Counted from the stretch's first letter, positions 49,834 to 59,127 are shown. The stretch is DNA of 64,000 nt from Anaeroplasmataceae bacterium (GCA_029057785.1 JAIDZC010000010.1:1-64000); one strand, 5' to 3'. Notes: a model not told the origin generated them from the letters alone. Made by a program: numbers and translations.

Positions 49834-52104
49834 ATGATTAAATTAAATAAAATAAAGATTTTAATTGCAGGCATAATTTCTTTTGCTTGTCTATTCTTTT
49901 TCTTTTCTAAACCTATGCAAATTTATGCAGAGGAAGAATGTGAGTTTACAAGCAACTGGACATCTACAATTACAGATTATCAAGCACTTACGCAGATTGA
50001 CTTTGTTGATGTTGCTCCTGCAGATTATGAGGATACAAATAAATCGATAAACACCAATATACAAGTATTTCGTAGCTCTGCTGATTCAACTAAAGTAGCT
50101 TTTGTATATGATGGTGTTATTAAAGCTCCAGTAAATTGTAGTCTTTTATTTGCTGGATGTTCAAATGTGAAAACAATCGGATTTGATAACTTCGATACAA
50201 ATAATGTAACAAATATGGTTTCAATGTTTTCTATGTGTAATAATCTTGTCAGTTTAGATTTATCTGGATTTGAAACTCCAAAATTACAAGGAACAAGAAA
50301 CATGTTTGGAAAATGTAGTAATCTAGCTTATATAGATATCAGTAATCTTGATACAAGACAAACAGTAAATATGATGTCTATGTTTGCTGATTGTTCTAGT
50401 TTGTCAGGGACTTTTGGCAAAAATGGGACAGCTGTTAAAATCGGTGACAACTTTAAAACTGATAAAGTGTTCACTATGCAAAGTATGTTTGCTAATTGCT
50501 CCAAAATTATTAATTTTGACTTGAGTGAATTTGATTTATCAAGTATTAATACAAATCCAGTGTTCACTGAAGGAGAAAAAGATATGTTTGCAAAATGTGC
50601 ATTCAATGTATTTTTAGCTCCAAGGATTATACCAGAAGGAATAGAGATTAATTTGGGTGGCGGAAAATACTATGATAGTGTTACGAATACTCAATATACC
50701 ATATTAGATAGCAGTTTAGCGGGAAGAAGATTAATAAAGCATAACGTGCATACCCCAGTTGATTGTGTATGTACAACCTGTGGTTTTATTGATCATAATT
50801 ATGGTGAATGGATTGAAGAGGTTCCAGCATTCTGTGGACAAATCGGAGCGAAGGCACATTATCATTGTGATAAATGTAATAAGAATTTTGATGAAGAGTA
50901 TAATGAAATTGAGGATATAACGATAATTGCTACAGAGCATAAGTATTCTGAGGATTGGAGTAGTGATGATGCAAATCACTGGCATGAATGCTTATGTGGT
51001 CTTAAAAAGGATGAGGCGGGTCATACCTATGGTGATTGGATAATAACACAGCCAGCCACTGTAGACAAGCCAGGATTAAAAAAACGTAATTGTACTGTTT
51101 GTGAATATGAACAAACAGAAGTCATTTATCATACTCATGACTATTCAGAAGAATGGAAAGCTGATGATGCAAATCACTGGCATGAATGTGAATGTGGTCT
51201 AAAAAAAGATGAAGCATCACACACCTTTGGAAACTGGGTTGTAACAAAGGAATCAACCGAAGAACAGTTAGGTGAAAGAAAGCGTGTATGTAGTGTATGT
51301 GGCTATGAACAAATAGAAGCCTTTGAACATACGCACAGCTATTCAAAAGAATGGAAAGCAGATGATGTAAATCACTGGTATGAATGTGAATGTGGAGATA
51401 AAAAGGAAGTATTTGAACATTCATATAGTGCGTGGGAAATAACAGTACCTGCAACCAAAGAAGAATTAGGCGAAAGAAAACGTGTATGTAGTGTATGTGC
51501 TTATGAACAAATAGAAGCCTTTGAACATACGCATAGTTATTCAGAAGAATGGAAAGCTGATGATGCAAATCACTGGCATGAATGTGAATGTGGAGAAAGA
51601 ATTGAAGAATCCGCTCATACCTATAGTGATTGGAAAGTAGTAAAAGAAGCTACAGAACTTGTGGAAGGTACTAAAGAAAGACAGTGTAATATTTGCAAAC
51701 ACAAAGAAACAGAAAGTATTGCCAAACTAGCTCATACGCATAAATATTCAGATGCATGGAGTTATAATGAAACAAATCACTGGCATGAATGTTCATGTGG
51801 AGAAAGAATTGAAGAATCCGTTCATACCTATGGTGATTGGAAAGTAGTAAAAAAAGCTACCACAAGTGAAACAGGTCTTGAAGAACAAGCCTGCGAATGT
51901 GGACATAAGGCAACTAGAGTCATACCTAAACTTTCAAGTTCAGGTAATCTAGGATTAATTATAGGTATTAGTATTGCAGGAGTATTTGTGGCATTACTAT
52001 TAGTTTATATAATTATGTATAATTTTTGGTCTAAAAAACAGAAGGGCTTGAAATTCTTAGTTCCATCTTTTGCTTGGATTAAACACAAGATTTTTAAGAA
52101 GTAA
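49834..52104 (+). CDS. BspA/DUF285 surface protein with five Cys/His tandem repeats
   Basis: The 756 aa protein has a signal peptide, then a DUF285/BspA leucine-rich region (about 65-250; repeating units such as NVTNMVSMFSMCNNLVSLDL). From about residue 365 to 700 are five copies of a unit of about 65 residues with the core HWHECxCG and a later CSVCGYEQ, so each unit carries four Cys and several His that could bind metal. The C-terminus is a membrane helix (LGLIIGISIAGVFVALLLVY) with a Lys-rich tail. BspA repeats mediate adhesion in other genera. Co-transcribed with the deaminase gene. Confidence 0.82.
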   Translation: MIKLNKIKILIAGIISFACLFFFFSKPMQIYAEEECEFTSNWTSTITDYQALTQIDFVDVAPADYEDTNKSINTNIQVFRSSADSTKVAFVYDGVIKAPVNCSLLFAGCSNVKTIGFDNFDTNNVTNMVSMFSMCNNLVSLDLSGFETPKLQGTRNMFGKCSNLAYIDISNLDTRQTVNMMSMFADCSSLSGTFGKNGTAVKIGDNFKTDKVFTMQSMFANCSKIINFDLSEFDLSSINTNPVFTEGEKDMFAKCAFNVFLAPRIIPEGIEINLGGGKYYDSVTNTQYTILDSSLAGRRLIKHNVHTPVDCVCTTCGFIDHNYGEWIEEVPAFCGQIGAKAHYHCDKCNKNFDEEYNEIEDITIIATEHKYSEDWSSDDANHWHECLCGLKKDEAGHTYGDWIITQPATVDKPGLKKRNCTVCEYEQTEVIYHTHDYSEEWKADDANHWHECECGLKKDEASHTFGNWVVTKESTEEQLGERKRVCSVCGYEQIEAFEHTHSYSKEWKADDVNHWYECECGDKKEVFEHSYSAWEITVPATKEELGERKRVCSVCAYEQIEAFEHTHSYSEEWKADDANHWHECECGERIEESAHTYSDWKVVKEATELVEGTKERQCNICKHKETESIAKLAHTHKYSDAWSYNETNHWHECSCGERIEESVHTYGDWKVVKKATTSETGLEEQACECGHKATRVIPKLSSSGNLGLIIGISIAGVFVALLLVYIIMYNFWSKKQKGLKFLVPSFAWIKHKIFKK
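50937..51930 (+). repeat. Tandem coding repeats of about 200 bp, five units
   Basis: Units begin near 50937, 51129, 51330, 51527 and 51733; each has CATACG/CATAC...TATTCAGA and AATCACTGGCATGAATG. They encode the Cys/His repeats. High DNA similarity between units 2-4 suggests recent duplication. Confidence 0.8.
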
Positions 52105-52132
52105 ATATACTATAGAATAAGGGAATGAGCTT

Positions 52133-52522
52133 ATGAAGGATGTAACCAAAAGACATTTTAGAAATTTATTTATTTTTCTCTTTATTACATTAGTAATGTT
52201 TTTAGCTCTCATGATTCTTTTTATAGGAACTGGAAATTTTATATATTCTATTATATGGGCTGCTTTTGGTTTGGAAATCATCATTATGATTTGTGTTTAT
52301 TTTAAATTGTATTTTGATTATAAACATAATTCAAATATTTTAGAGGGAACAATTACTCATATTAGTGCATTTAAATCATATTGCATTACAATAAAATGTG
52401 AAGATAAAACCTATATTGCTAGATATATATTTATATCTTCACGTATCAACAAGCAGGTAGGAAATAAATGTACTTTTGTAGTAAATAAAAAAGGAAAAGC
52501 ATACATAAAGGATATAGAATAA
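52133..52522 (+). CDS. Small membrane protein with a beta-rich tail
   Basis: The 129 aa product has two N-terminal membrane segments (LFIFLFITLVMFLALMILF and FIYSIIWAAFGLEIIIMICV) and a cytoplasmic beta-rich tail (LEGTITHISAFKSYCITIKC, TFVVNKKGKAYIKDIE) that could be an OB-like or PH-like fold. Function is unknown. It follows the BspA-like gene by 28 bases and shares its direction. Confidence 0.65.
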   Translation: MKDVTKRHFRNLFIFLFITLVMFLALMILFIGTGNFIYSIIWAAFGLEIIIMICVYFKLYFDYKHNSNILEGTITHISAFKSYCITIKCEDKTYIARYIFISSRINKQVGNKCTFVVNKKGKAYIKDIE

Positions 52523-52545
52523 AAAATAATTTTATAAAGATAAAA

Positions 52546-52580
52546 AACACCCAAGGATTTTATTGATCTCTTGGGTGTTA
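52546..52580. terminator. Bidirectional terminator before the tetR gene
   Basis: AACACCCAAG (52546-52555) and CTTGGGTGTT (52570-52579), with A-rich and T-rich flanks; it ends the plus-strand operon and the minus-strand tetR. Confidence 0.88.
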
Positions 52581-52600
52581 ATTTTTATCCAATTTTTTAT

Positions 52601-53203
52601 TTATGCCTTTTTAATTTCTTGAATTGGTCTTACACAATAAGTAATGATTTCACAGATGAATAAAATATCATCCTCACAATCATTATATACCCATTCATTA
52701 ATAATTGCATCGATGCCCTTTAGAAAATACTTTTGCATATAGAAAATAAGTTTTTTATCAGTAACACCATACTTTGCATAAATAGGAACAAAAAAGTTTT
52801 CAATCATATAATTGTCCATCTCATTTGCTTCAAAAGCAGAAGCATTTTCAGCATAAATTTTGAAAAGTCTTTTATGAGATTGAATATATTTTAAATAAGG
52901 TAAAAGATATTTTGGTGTAATAAAATTCAAATCCTCTTTATTTAGCTTTTGCATATCTTTTAAATCTACAGGATCATCGAATGTGCATTCGGTTAAAAAG
53001 TTGTTTATTAATCCTTGATACGTTTCTTTTAATAAATCGTATGTATTATCATAGTGTGCATAGAAGGTAGAGCGATTTACGCCTGCTTCTTTGCATATAT
53101 CCATAATTGTTATATCAGTAAATTCTTTTTTTTCTAATAAAGATATAAATGCACTTCCCATTTTGTTTGCTGTATTTTGAAATTTGGATTCTGATCTATT
53201 CAT
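52601..53203 (-). CDS. TetR family repressor
   Basis: The 200 aa protein has an N-terminal TetR helix-turn-helix (MGSAFISLLEKKEFTDITIMDICKEAGVNRSTFYAHYDNTYDLL) and a helical C-terminal domain of the TetR_C class often found with multidrug ABC operons (FFVPIYAKYGVT, INEWVYND). The ATG at 53203 has AAGGAG on the minus strand; the longer frame covers the promoter (TATAAT at 53236-53231). The divergent ABC operon is the expected target, through the palindrome at 53263. Confidence 0.88.
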   Translation of the reverse strand: MNRSESKFQNTANKMGSAFISLLEKKEFTDITIMDICKEAGVNRSTFYAHYDNTYDLLKETYQGLINNFLTECTFDDPVDLKDMQKLNKEDLNFITPKYLLPYLKYIQSHKRLFKIYAENASAFEANEMDNYMIENFFVPIYAKYGVTDKKLIFYMQKYFLKGIDAIINEWVYNDCEDDILFICEIITYCVRPIQEIKKA

Positions 53204-53262
53204 CTTATGACTCCTTACTAATTTAATTACATTATAGCAGAAAAATGTAAAAAAACAATTAG

Positions 53263-53282
53263 AAACCAACACTTATTGGTTT
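53263..53282. promoter_or_regulatory. Palindromic operator between tetR and ABC operon
   Basis: AAACCAA-N6-TTGGTTT is a perfect inverted repeat just upstream of the tetR -35 (53258-53253 on the minus strand) and within the promoter region of the divergent ABC genes. A second, overlapping repeat (CCAACAC with GTGTTG) follows. Confidence 0.6.
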
Positions 53283-53349
53283 TTGTGTTGTGGTGATAAT
53301 AAACAAATTATATTAAAATAGAATTAAGAAAATAAGAGGAGGTTTCGAG

Positions 53350-54255
53350 ATGAATGCGATTGAAATAAAAGGTTTATCTAAAAGCTTTAGAGGAATGTAT
53401 GCAGTAGATAATCTAACTATGACAGTTCCTGTAGGAGCAATCTACGGTTTTATCGGAGAAAATGGTTCTGGTAAATCTACAACTGAAAAATTAATCTGTG
53501 GACACTTAGTTCCAGATCAAGGAGAAATTAAACTCTTTGGTAAGGATTATACAGATCCAGGTGTACGTGCTAGAGTAGGAGCTTTAATTGAAAGTGCAGG
53601 CTGCTTTCCAAATTCAAGTGTTTGGGCAAATCTTTATATGCAAGCCTTAAATTTAGGAATACAAAATAAAGAAGAAGAAATTATGCGTGTACTTAAAATT
53701 GTGCGTATGGAGGATTCAGCAAAAATTAAATTTAAAAGCTGTTCTTTAGGTATGAAACAAAGAATCGGTATTGCTATGGCATTATTAGGGAATCCAGCAT
53801 TATTAATTTTAGATGAGCCTATCAATGGATTAGATACAGATGGTATGAGAATCATGAGAGAAATCATTGTGGATATCACACAGAATTTAGGATGTACAGT
53901 TTTGATATCTTCTCATATTTTAGGTGAGCTTGAGAAAATTGCAACTCACTATGGGATTATTCGTCAAGGAAGATTAATCCAAGAACTTTCTGCACAAGAT
54001 ATGGAAAATCGATCTAGAGTATTTGTATCTCTTAAAACAAAAAATATGAAAGAAGCTTTTGCAGATTTGCAAAAGAAATTTGCAAATGTTCGTTTAGAAG
54101 AAGAGTATATCAGAGTTTATGATGTGGATGATACAGAGCGTATTGTTAAATACTTACTTGAAAATGGACACAAGATTAGTGAGATTGAAAAGAATAAGGT
54201 AGGTCTTGAAGAATACTATATTGAACTGATGAGTAAAAAGGAGGTAGAAGCATAA
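53350..54255 (+). CDS. ABC ATPase of a drug-export pair, copy 1
   Basis: The 301 aa ATPase has Walker A GENGSGKST (about 36), signature CSLGMKQRIGIAMALLGNP and Walker B LILDEPINGLD, and a C-terminal extension of about 80 residues as in BcrA-type bacitracin/lantibiotic exporters. AGGAGG lies seven bases before the ATG. It overlaps the permease gene (TAATG). It is strongly similar to the second ATPase at 55084, so the pair arose by duplication. Confidence 0.9.
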   Translation: MNAIEIKGLSKSFRGMYAVDNLTMTVPVGAIYGFIGENGSGKSTTEKLICGHLVPDQGEIKLFGKDYTDPGVRARVGALIESAGCFPNSSVWANLYMQALNLGIQNKEEEIMRVLKIVRMEDSAKIKFKSCSLGMKQRIGIAMALLGNPALLILDEPINGLDTDGMRIMREIIVDITQNLGCTVLISSHILGELEKIATHYGIIRQGRLIQELSAQDMENRSRVFVSLKTKNMKEAFADLQKKFANVRLEEEYIRVYDVDDTERIVKYLLENGHKISEIEKNKVGLEEYYIELMSKKEVEA

Positions 54256-55073
54256 TGGAAAATAGACGCGAATTACAATTTGAAAGCCCTAGTTTTTTCA
54301 AAAGAATTAAGGGTATGCTTGGTGTGGATTTTTATAGACTATTCCACACACCACTTCTTTATATCTTCCTAGCTATTGCCGCATTCATCCCTGCTTTAGT
54401 TTCTATGGGTGCTACAGGTGACGGAGAAACTGCTGGAATGTTTACAAATGCTTGGCAGATTATAGCAGCTAAAACCCCTTTATATGTGATCAATGATATA
54501 GGAGATTATGCCAATATGAATATGGTATTTATCTTTGGTGGTATTATGATTTCCATATTCATTGGACATGATTATAAGAGTGGTTATGTAAAACAGCTTT
54601 TTACTACTCATGCTAAAAAACAGGATTATATGATTTCAAAAACTTTACTTGGTGCATTCTCTATGGTGGGTATGTGCATTACTTATCTGATTGGTGGAGT
54701 TTTATCAGCAGCATTTACAGGATTACCCTTTGCAATCAATGTTGGTTCTTTGATTAGTGCTATTCTTGGTAAAATGATTATGAGTTTAGGGTGGGCAAGT
54801 CTTTATACCTTCATCAATGTTATTTTCCGTTCTAAGTTTGGAATATCTATAGCCTTGTGCTTTGTACTTGGTACGGGTATTCCTGTTATTGGAGCTGCAG
54901 CAGTTGTTGGTAATACACCTATTTTAAATGTATTCTTATATGGATCTTCAGTATTTGCATGCTTATCAAGTAATGGACTAGCGATTCTCATTTGCTTATT
55001 ATGCTCAGTTGCTTGGGCAATGATATATAACATCTTAGGGACCTTTATTCTAAATAAACGAGATGTATATTAG
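54255..55073 (+). CDS. ABC permease, copy 1
   Basis: The 272 aa protein has about six membrane segments, preceded by a soluble head (FFKRIKGMLGVDFYRLFHTPLLYIFL). The segment YKSGYVKQLFTTHAKKQDYMISKTLLG matches the same loop of copy 2 (FRSGYSKNLFTIRSQKTDYVISKTL). It forms a transporter with the adjacent ATPase. Export of peptides or lipid-II-binding antibiotics is inferred from family resemblance. Confidence 0.85.
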   Translation: MENRRELQFESPSFFKRIKGMLGVDFYRLFHTPLLYIFLAIAAFIPALVSMGATGDGETAGMFTNAWQIIAAKTPLYVINDIGDYANMNMVFIFGGIMISIFIGHDYKSGYVKQLFTTHAKKQDYMISKTLLGAFSMVGMCITYLIGGVLSAAFTGLPFAINVGSLISAILGKMIMSLGWASLYTFINVIFRSKFGISIALCFVLGTGIPVIGAAAVVGNTPILNVFLYGSSVFACLSSNGLAILICLLCSVAWAMIYNILGTFILNKRDVY

Positions 55074-55083
55074 GAGGCTTAAC

Positions 55084-55986
55084 ATGAACGCAATTGAAAT
55101 AAAAAACTTATCTAAAAATTTTGGACCTAAACAAGCATTACAAGGCTTGAATATGACTGTACCTCAAGGTGCTATTTATGGATTTATTGGGGAAAATGGT
55201 TCTGGTAAATCTACAACCGAAAAAATTATATGTGGTCTTATCCTACCTACTGGTGGCGAGGTGAAGTTGTTTGGAAAAGATTATAAGGATCCAGACATCA
55301 GAGCTAAGATTGGTGTACTTATTGAACAACCTGGCTGCTTTCCCAATTATAGTGTATGGAATAATATGATGCTGCAAGCAGCAAACTTAGGCATAAAAAA
55401 TGCTGAAGAAGAAGTACGTAAGGTCTTGAAAATTGTACATATGGAAGGTTCAGCATCTAACAAATATAAAAACTGCTCCTTAGGTATGAAACAGCGTATT
55501 GGTATAGCATTTGCTTTACTTGGGAACCCAAATTTACTTATCTTAGATGAGCCTATCAATGGCTTAGATGCCGATGGTATGAGAATTATGAGAGAAGTCT
55601 TAACAGATGTTACTAAAAATTGCAATTGTACTGTAGTTATATCTTCTCATATATTAGGTGAACTTGAAAAGATTGCTACACACTATGGAATTGTTCGTGG
55701 TGGAAAAATGATAGCTGAGATGACTACAGAAGAACTCAATGCAAGCTGTCCTACTTATGTAGCTCTTAAAACAAAAGATTTGGAAAATACAAAAACACTT
55801 CTAAACCATAAATATTCTCGTGTTGAAATCGATGAAAATGAATACATTCGTATCTATGATTCTATTCAAGCTGAAGAGGTAGTTGAATTTCTTTATAAAG
55901 AGCATAAGATTGCTGTTATTGAAATTAAAACAAATAAAATTAGTTTAGAAGAATATTACATTGACTTGATGAAGGAGGGAAAATAA
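55084..55986 (+). CDS. ABC ATPase of a drug-export pair, copy 2
   Basis: The 300 aa ATPase repeats the features of the gene at 53350 (GENGSGKST, CSLGMKQRIGIAFALLGNP, LILDEPINGLDADGMRIMREV) and differs mainly in the C-terminal extension. AGGAGG precedes ATG 55084. All four transporter genes are on one strand with gaps of at most ten bases, so a single TetR-controlled operon is likely. Confidence 0.9.
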   Translation: MNAIEIKNLSKNFGPKQALQGLNMTVPQGAIYGFIGENGSGKSTTEKIICGLILPTGGEVKLFGKDYKDPDIRAKIGVLIEQPGCFPNYSVWNNMMLQAANLGIKNAEEEVRKVLKIVHMEGSASNKYKNCSLGMKQRIGIAFALLGNPNLLILDEPINGLDADGMRIMREVLTDVTKNCNCTVVISSHILGELEKIATHYGIVRGGKMIAEMTTEELNASCPTYVALKTKDLENTKTLLNHKYSRVEIDENEYIRIYDSIQAEEVVEFLYKEHKIAVIEIKTNKISLEEYYIDLMKEGK

Positions 55987-55987
55987 G

Positions 55988-56782
55988 ATGGAAACAAAAT
56001 TTGAAAGATTGACCTTTGCAAAAAGGTTTAAGACAATGCTTAAGGTAGACTTCAAAAGAATGTTCACTATGCCACTAGTTTATATTTTAGCTGGTGTAAG
56101 TCTTGCTCTTCCTATTCTCATTTTAGTTATGACATCTACAATGGGAGGTGCTGATCCAGAAACTGGTACAGAAGCTGCAGCAATGTTTACAAATGTTTGG
56201 CAGGCAATCAGTTCAGTAAGTGGTGGAGAAAGCTCAAGCATGACTATGGACTTAACCACTATGTGTAATATGAATCTAATGTATTTCATGATTGCTGTAC
56301 TTGTGTGTGTATTTACAACTGAAGATTTTAGAAGTGGTTATTCAAAGAACTTGTTTACAATTCGCTCCCAAAAGACAGATTATGTGATCTCTAAAACTCT
56401 TGTCTGCTTTGTTGGTGGTGCCATTATGATACTAATGTATTTTATAGGTGCAATGCTTGGTGGTGCCATTGCAGGACTTCCATTTGATATGGTAGGCTTT
56501 AATGCAGGTGGAATTGTTGCATGTATGTTTTCTAAAATTTTCCTTGTGGCAGTATTTGTTGCAATATTCTTTATATTCTCTGTTGTTGCCAAACAGCGTA
56601 CCTGGATGTCTATATTATTATCTTGTGGTGTAGGAGCCTTCCTATTTATGATGATTCCCATGATGACACCACTCAATGCAAATTTCTTGCACGTGATTAT
56701 GACTCTTGCAGGAGGAGCAATCTTTGCGGTAGGCTTAGGTGCAGTAAGTAATATCATTTTAAATAAAACAAGTCTAGTATAA
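55988..56782 (+). CDS. ABC permease, copy 2
   Basis: The 264 aa permease has the same layout as copy 1, starting RFKTMLKVDFKRMFTMPLVYILAGV, with about six membrane segments and a Ser/Met/Thr-rich loop between the first two (SSVSGGESSSMTMDLTTM). It is last in the operon, with the terminator following. Heterodimers between the two pairs are possible. Confidence 0.85.
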   Translation: METKFERLTFAKRFKTMLKVDFKRMFTMPLVYILAGVSLALPILILVMTSTMGGADPETGTEAAAMFTNVWQAISSVSGGESSSMTMDLTTMCNMNLMYFMIAVLVCVFTTEDFRSGYSKNLFTIRSQKTDYVISKTLVCFVGGAIMILMYFIGAMLGGAIAGLPFDMVGFNAGGIVACMFSKIFLVAVFVAIFFIFSVVAKQRTWMSILLSCGVGAFLFMMIPMMTPLNANFLHVIMTLAGGAIFAVGLGAVSNIILNKTSLV

Positions 56783-56806
56783 TTTGTTAAATTATCATTA
56801 AAATTT

Positions 56807-56838
56807 ATGCCCTTAAATATGTTTAAGGGCATTTTTTT
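56807..56838. terminator. Terminator after the ABC operon
   Basis: ATGCCCTTAAA (56807-56817) and TTTAAGGGCAT (56822-56832), then T residues. The MATE gene ends 74 bases beyond on the other strand. Confidence 0.88.
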
Positions 56839-56911
56839 ATTTGATTAGTATGAAAATGTTACCCAAATAACACTAAAAATAAAATCATATCTAAAATCTA
56901 GCAGTTAGCTT

Positions 56912-58312
56912 TTAGAATGATTTTTCATTCATTGTACAGACTTTTTTATTATAGGCAAATTTTAATATTAAAGCAGATATTCCTGCAGTTGCAAATTCTA
57001 TAATAGGGAATGTCCACCATACGAGAGTTACGACATTTTCTGATAATGTAAAAAGATATGCAACGGGTAGAACGAACAGGCATAATCTTAAAAATGAAAT
57101 AAGTAGTGGGGAAAGTGCATAACGAAAGGCTTGCAGTATACCTTGTACTGCTATACTAAATGCCATAAAGATGTAGCCAACACTTGCAATCCGTATTGCA
57201 GTAGTAACAGTAGACTCTATTGCATCTCCACCTTCACCACTTGCCATACCGAATAGTTTAGAAAGAGGAACTGCAAGTGATTCAAATAGAATTGTAATAA
57301 TTGCTGCCACAAGTATGGAATCAATTATACCAAATTTGATGCATGCTTTTACACGCTCTTTATTTTGCATACCATAGTTAAAGGATAAAATTGAAATGAT
57401 TGTATTGGATACACCGAAGGCTGCAAATAAAGCAAATTGCATAATCTTATAATAGATACCGAAGCTGCCTTGTAATAAATTAGCAGTTTCGGTTATTTTT
57501 ATTGTTCCTAAAATACTTGTCATTCCCAGCATCATTACAGATAGTAGACCTTGCATAATTGCAGCAGAAATACCGATCTTATAAATGTCTTTAATTATAG
57601 ACCAGCTTGGTTTTAGTGCTTTAATGCTGTTCTTTAGTTCTTTGTTTGCAAGATAATGGAAGAGCATAGCAACTACAAGCGAAACAATTTGTCCTATAAT
57701 TGTTGCCCATGCTGCTCCATCTATTCCCATTTTACAAGGGTAGATAAAAACATAATCTAGGATGATATTTGTAACTGCACCTGCAATTTGTGAAATTGTA
57801 GAGAAAAGTGTTTTACCTGTACTCTGTAAAAAACGTTCATAAACAGTAAACCCGATTGCTCCAAAGGAGAAGCAGCAGCAAATCCTTAAGTAGCTTGAGC
57901 CCATTTTTGCAGCGGAAATATTTTCTCCTGCCTGCATAGATATGAACCAATTACAACCCAATAGTCCAAATATAAGAAATACTAAGTATATACAAATACC
58001 AAGAAAAATACCATTTCCAACTGTCTTTGTTGTACTAGATTCATCTTTTTCTCCTAATTTTTTAGAGAGCAAAGCATTGATGCCAACACCTGTACCAACC
58101 CCAATTGCAATAATCAATAATTGAATGGGAAAAGCATAGGTAAGAGCAAGATTGCCAGCGATACCTTCCTCACCCATATTAATAACAAAAGCGGTATCTA
58201 CAATATTATAAACAGACTGCAAGATCATAGATATGATCATAGGCAATCCCATTTTCCATATTAGCTTGTGCATTGATGTTGATTCCATTTTGTTTTGTTT
58301 AATTTTTTCCAT
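56912..58312 (-). CDS. MATE family multidrug efflux transporter
   Basis: The 466 aa protein has about 12 membrane segments in two homologous halves, with MGLPMIISMILQSVYNIVDTAFV at the start and KFGIIDSILVAAIITILFESLA in the second half, typical of the NorM/DinF-like MATE superfamily. These pumps export cationic drugs with Na+ or H+. The ATG at 58312 has AAGGAG eight bases upstream. Its RNA leader contains a terminator between promoter and ribosome site. Confidence 0.9.
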   Translation of the reverse strand: MEKIKQNKMESTSMHKLIWKMGLPMIISMILQSVYNIVDTAFVINMGEEGIAGNLALTYAFPIQLLIIAIGVGTGVGINALLSKKLGEKDESSTTKTVGNGIFLGICIYLVFLIFGLLGCNWFISMQAGENISAAKMGSSYLRICCCFSFGAIGFTVYERFLQSTGKTLFSTISQIAGAVTNIILDYVFIYPCKMGIDGAAWATIIGQIVSLVVAMLFHYLANKELKNSIKALKPSWSIIKDIYKIGISAAIMQGLLSVMMLGMTSILGTIKITETANLLQGSFGIYYKIMQFALFAAFGVSNTIISILSFNYGMQNKERVKACIKFGIIDSILVAAIITILFESLAVPLSKLFGMASGEGGDAIESTVTTAIRIASVGYIFMAFSIAVQGILQAFRYALSPLLISFLRLCLFVLPVAYLFTLSENVVTLVWWTFPIIEFATAGISALILKFAYNKKVCTMNEKSF

Positions 58313-58328
58313 TTTGATTTCTCCTTAC

Positions 58329-58372
58329 AAAAAAAATAGTGCGTAAATCCGATTAGCCGGACTTACGCACTA
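58329..58372 (-). terminator. Attenuator hairpin in the MATE leader
   Basis: On the minus strand a 15-bp stem (58372-58358 with 58351-58337, one G-U pair) is followed by eight T and, directly after, the AAGGAG ribosome site. GCACTATAGTGC (58378-58367), a perfect palindrome, overlaps the 5' arm and gives a competing fold or an operator. Confidence 0.75.
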
Positions 58373-58393
58373 TAGTGCTACTCACTTAGTGTT

Positions 58394-58422
58394 AGTATAT
58401 CATTTTCAAGGAAAAAATGCAA
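58394..58422 (-). promoter_or_regulatory. MATE gene promoter
   Basis: On the minus strand: TTGCAT (58422-58417), a 17-base spacer and TATACT (58399-58394) with extended TGA. Transcription would start near 58387, only about 15 bases before the attenuator stem. Confidence 0.7.
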
Positions 58423-58443
58423 ATTTATTTTATCTAGAAATAT

Positions 58444-58926
58444 TTATTTCTTTTTTATTTCTTTACGGATTAAATATTCTTCTTTATTTTCTGCTTTTAC
58501 CAAATGCTCTATAGTGCTAAATAATACATCATCACGTTGTTCTGTTTCAATTGATTTGTATTCACTATCATTAGTCTTAATTACAATCTTACCATATTTG
58601 TCTCTTAAGCCAGAATGTGAAACATTTACTATTTCGTTATAGTTGACAAATATTTCTTTTTTCTTTCTATAGTAAAAATAAATTCCATTACAATCAGCTT
58701 GTATTGCTATTTTAGGTTCAGTCAACCATCTAAATAAAAGCAAAATAAAAATACATACACATACCACCAAAAGGAACAGAGGTATAAATAATAAACGCTT
58801 ATCACTAGTAAAACATGCCCAAACTATCATTAGGGCAATAACACCACCTGTTACAATCAATTGTTCCAACGTTACATTTCTTGTTGCTAGCGTATATCGT
58901 TTTTCATATGTAACCTTCTTTTCCAT
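58444..58926 (-). CDS. Two-TM protein with PH-like cytoplasmic domain
   Basis: The 160 aa protein has two membrane segments (LIVTGGVIALMIVWACF, LFIPLFLLVVCVCIFILLLF) and a soluble beta-rich part (IQADCNGIYFYYRKKKEIFVNYNEIVNVSHSG, IVIKTNDSEY) like STM3941/bPH proteins. ATG 58926 follows AGGTGGAG; the longer frame upstream lacks a ribosome site. It begins a run of orphan small genes. An immunity role is possible but not shown. Confidence 0.6.
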   Translation of the reverse strand: MEKKVTYEKRYTLATRNVTLEQLIVTGGVIALMIVWACFTSDKRLLFIPLFLLVVCVCIFILLLFRWLTEPKIAIQADCNGIYFYYRKKKEIFVNYNEIVNVSHSGLRDKYGKIVIKTNDSEYKSIETEQRDDVLFSTIEHLVKAENKEEYLIRKEIKKK

Positions 58927-59127
58927 TTTACTCCACCTGCATTCTAAATAAAAAATATAAAGAAATATATAACCAAATTTAAAGCACTCATAAGTATTAT
59001 AAAGTATTTTCATTGAATTGTCTATAAAGTATTAGAGTGTAGTTAGATAAACTATATATCAAAAACAATGCCCTTTAAATAATGAAAAAAACATTGTATA
59101 ATATTATTTGATGAGGAGAATAGAGAA

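Noticed and set aside
51122-51568. 148-codon minus-strand frame opposite the Cys/His repeats
   Set aside because: It mirrors the tandem repeats of the plus-strand gene, has no ribosome site and its composition follows the repeat.
50937-51930. Repeats considered as a CRISPR-like array
   Set aside because: Units are about 200 bp, contiguous, in frame and code for protein; there are no spacers and no cas genes.
56380-56832. 150-codon minus-strand frame opposite the second ABC permease
   Set aside because: It covers a gene with clear homology, lacks a start site and crosses the terminator at 56807.
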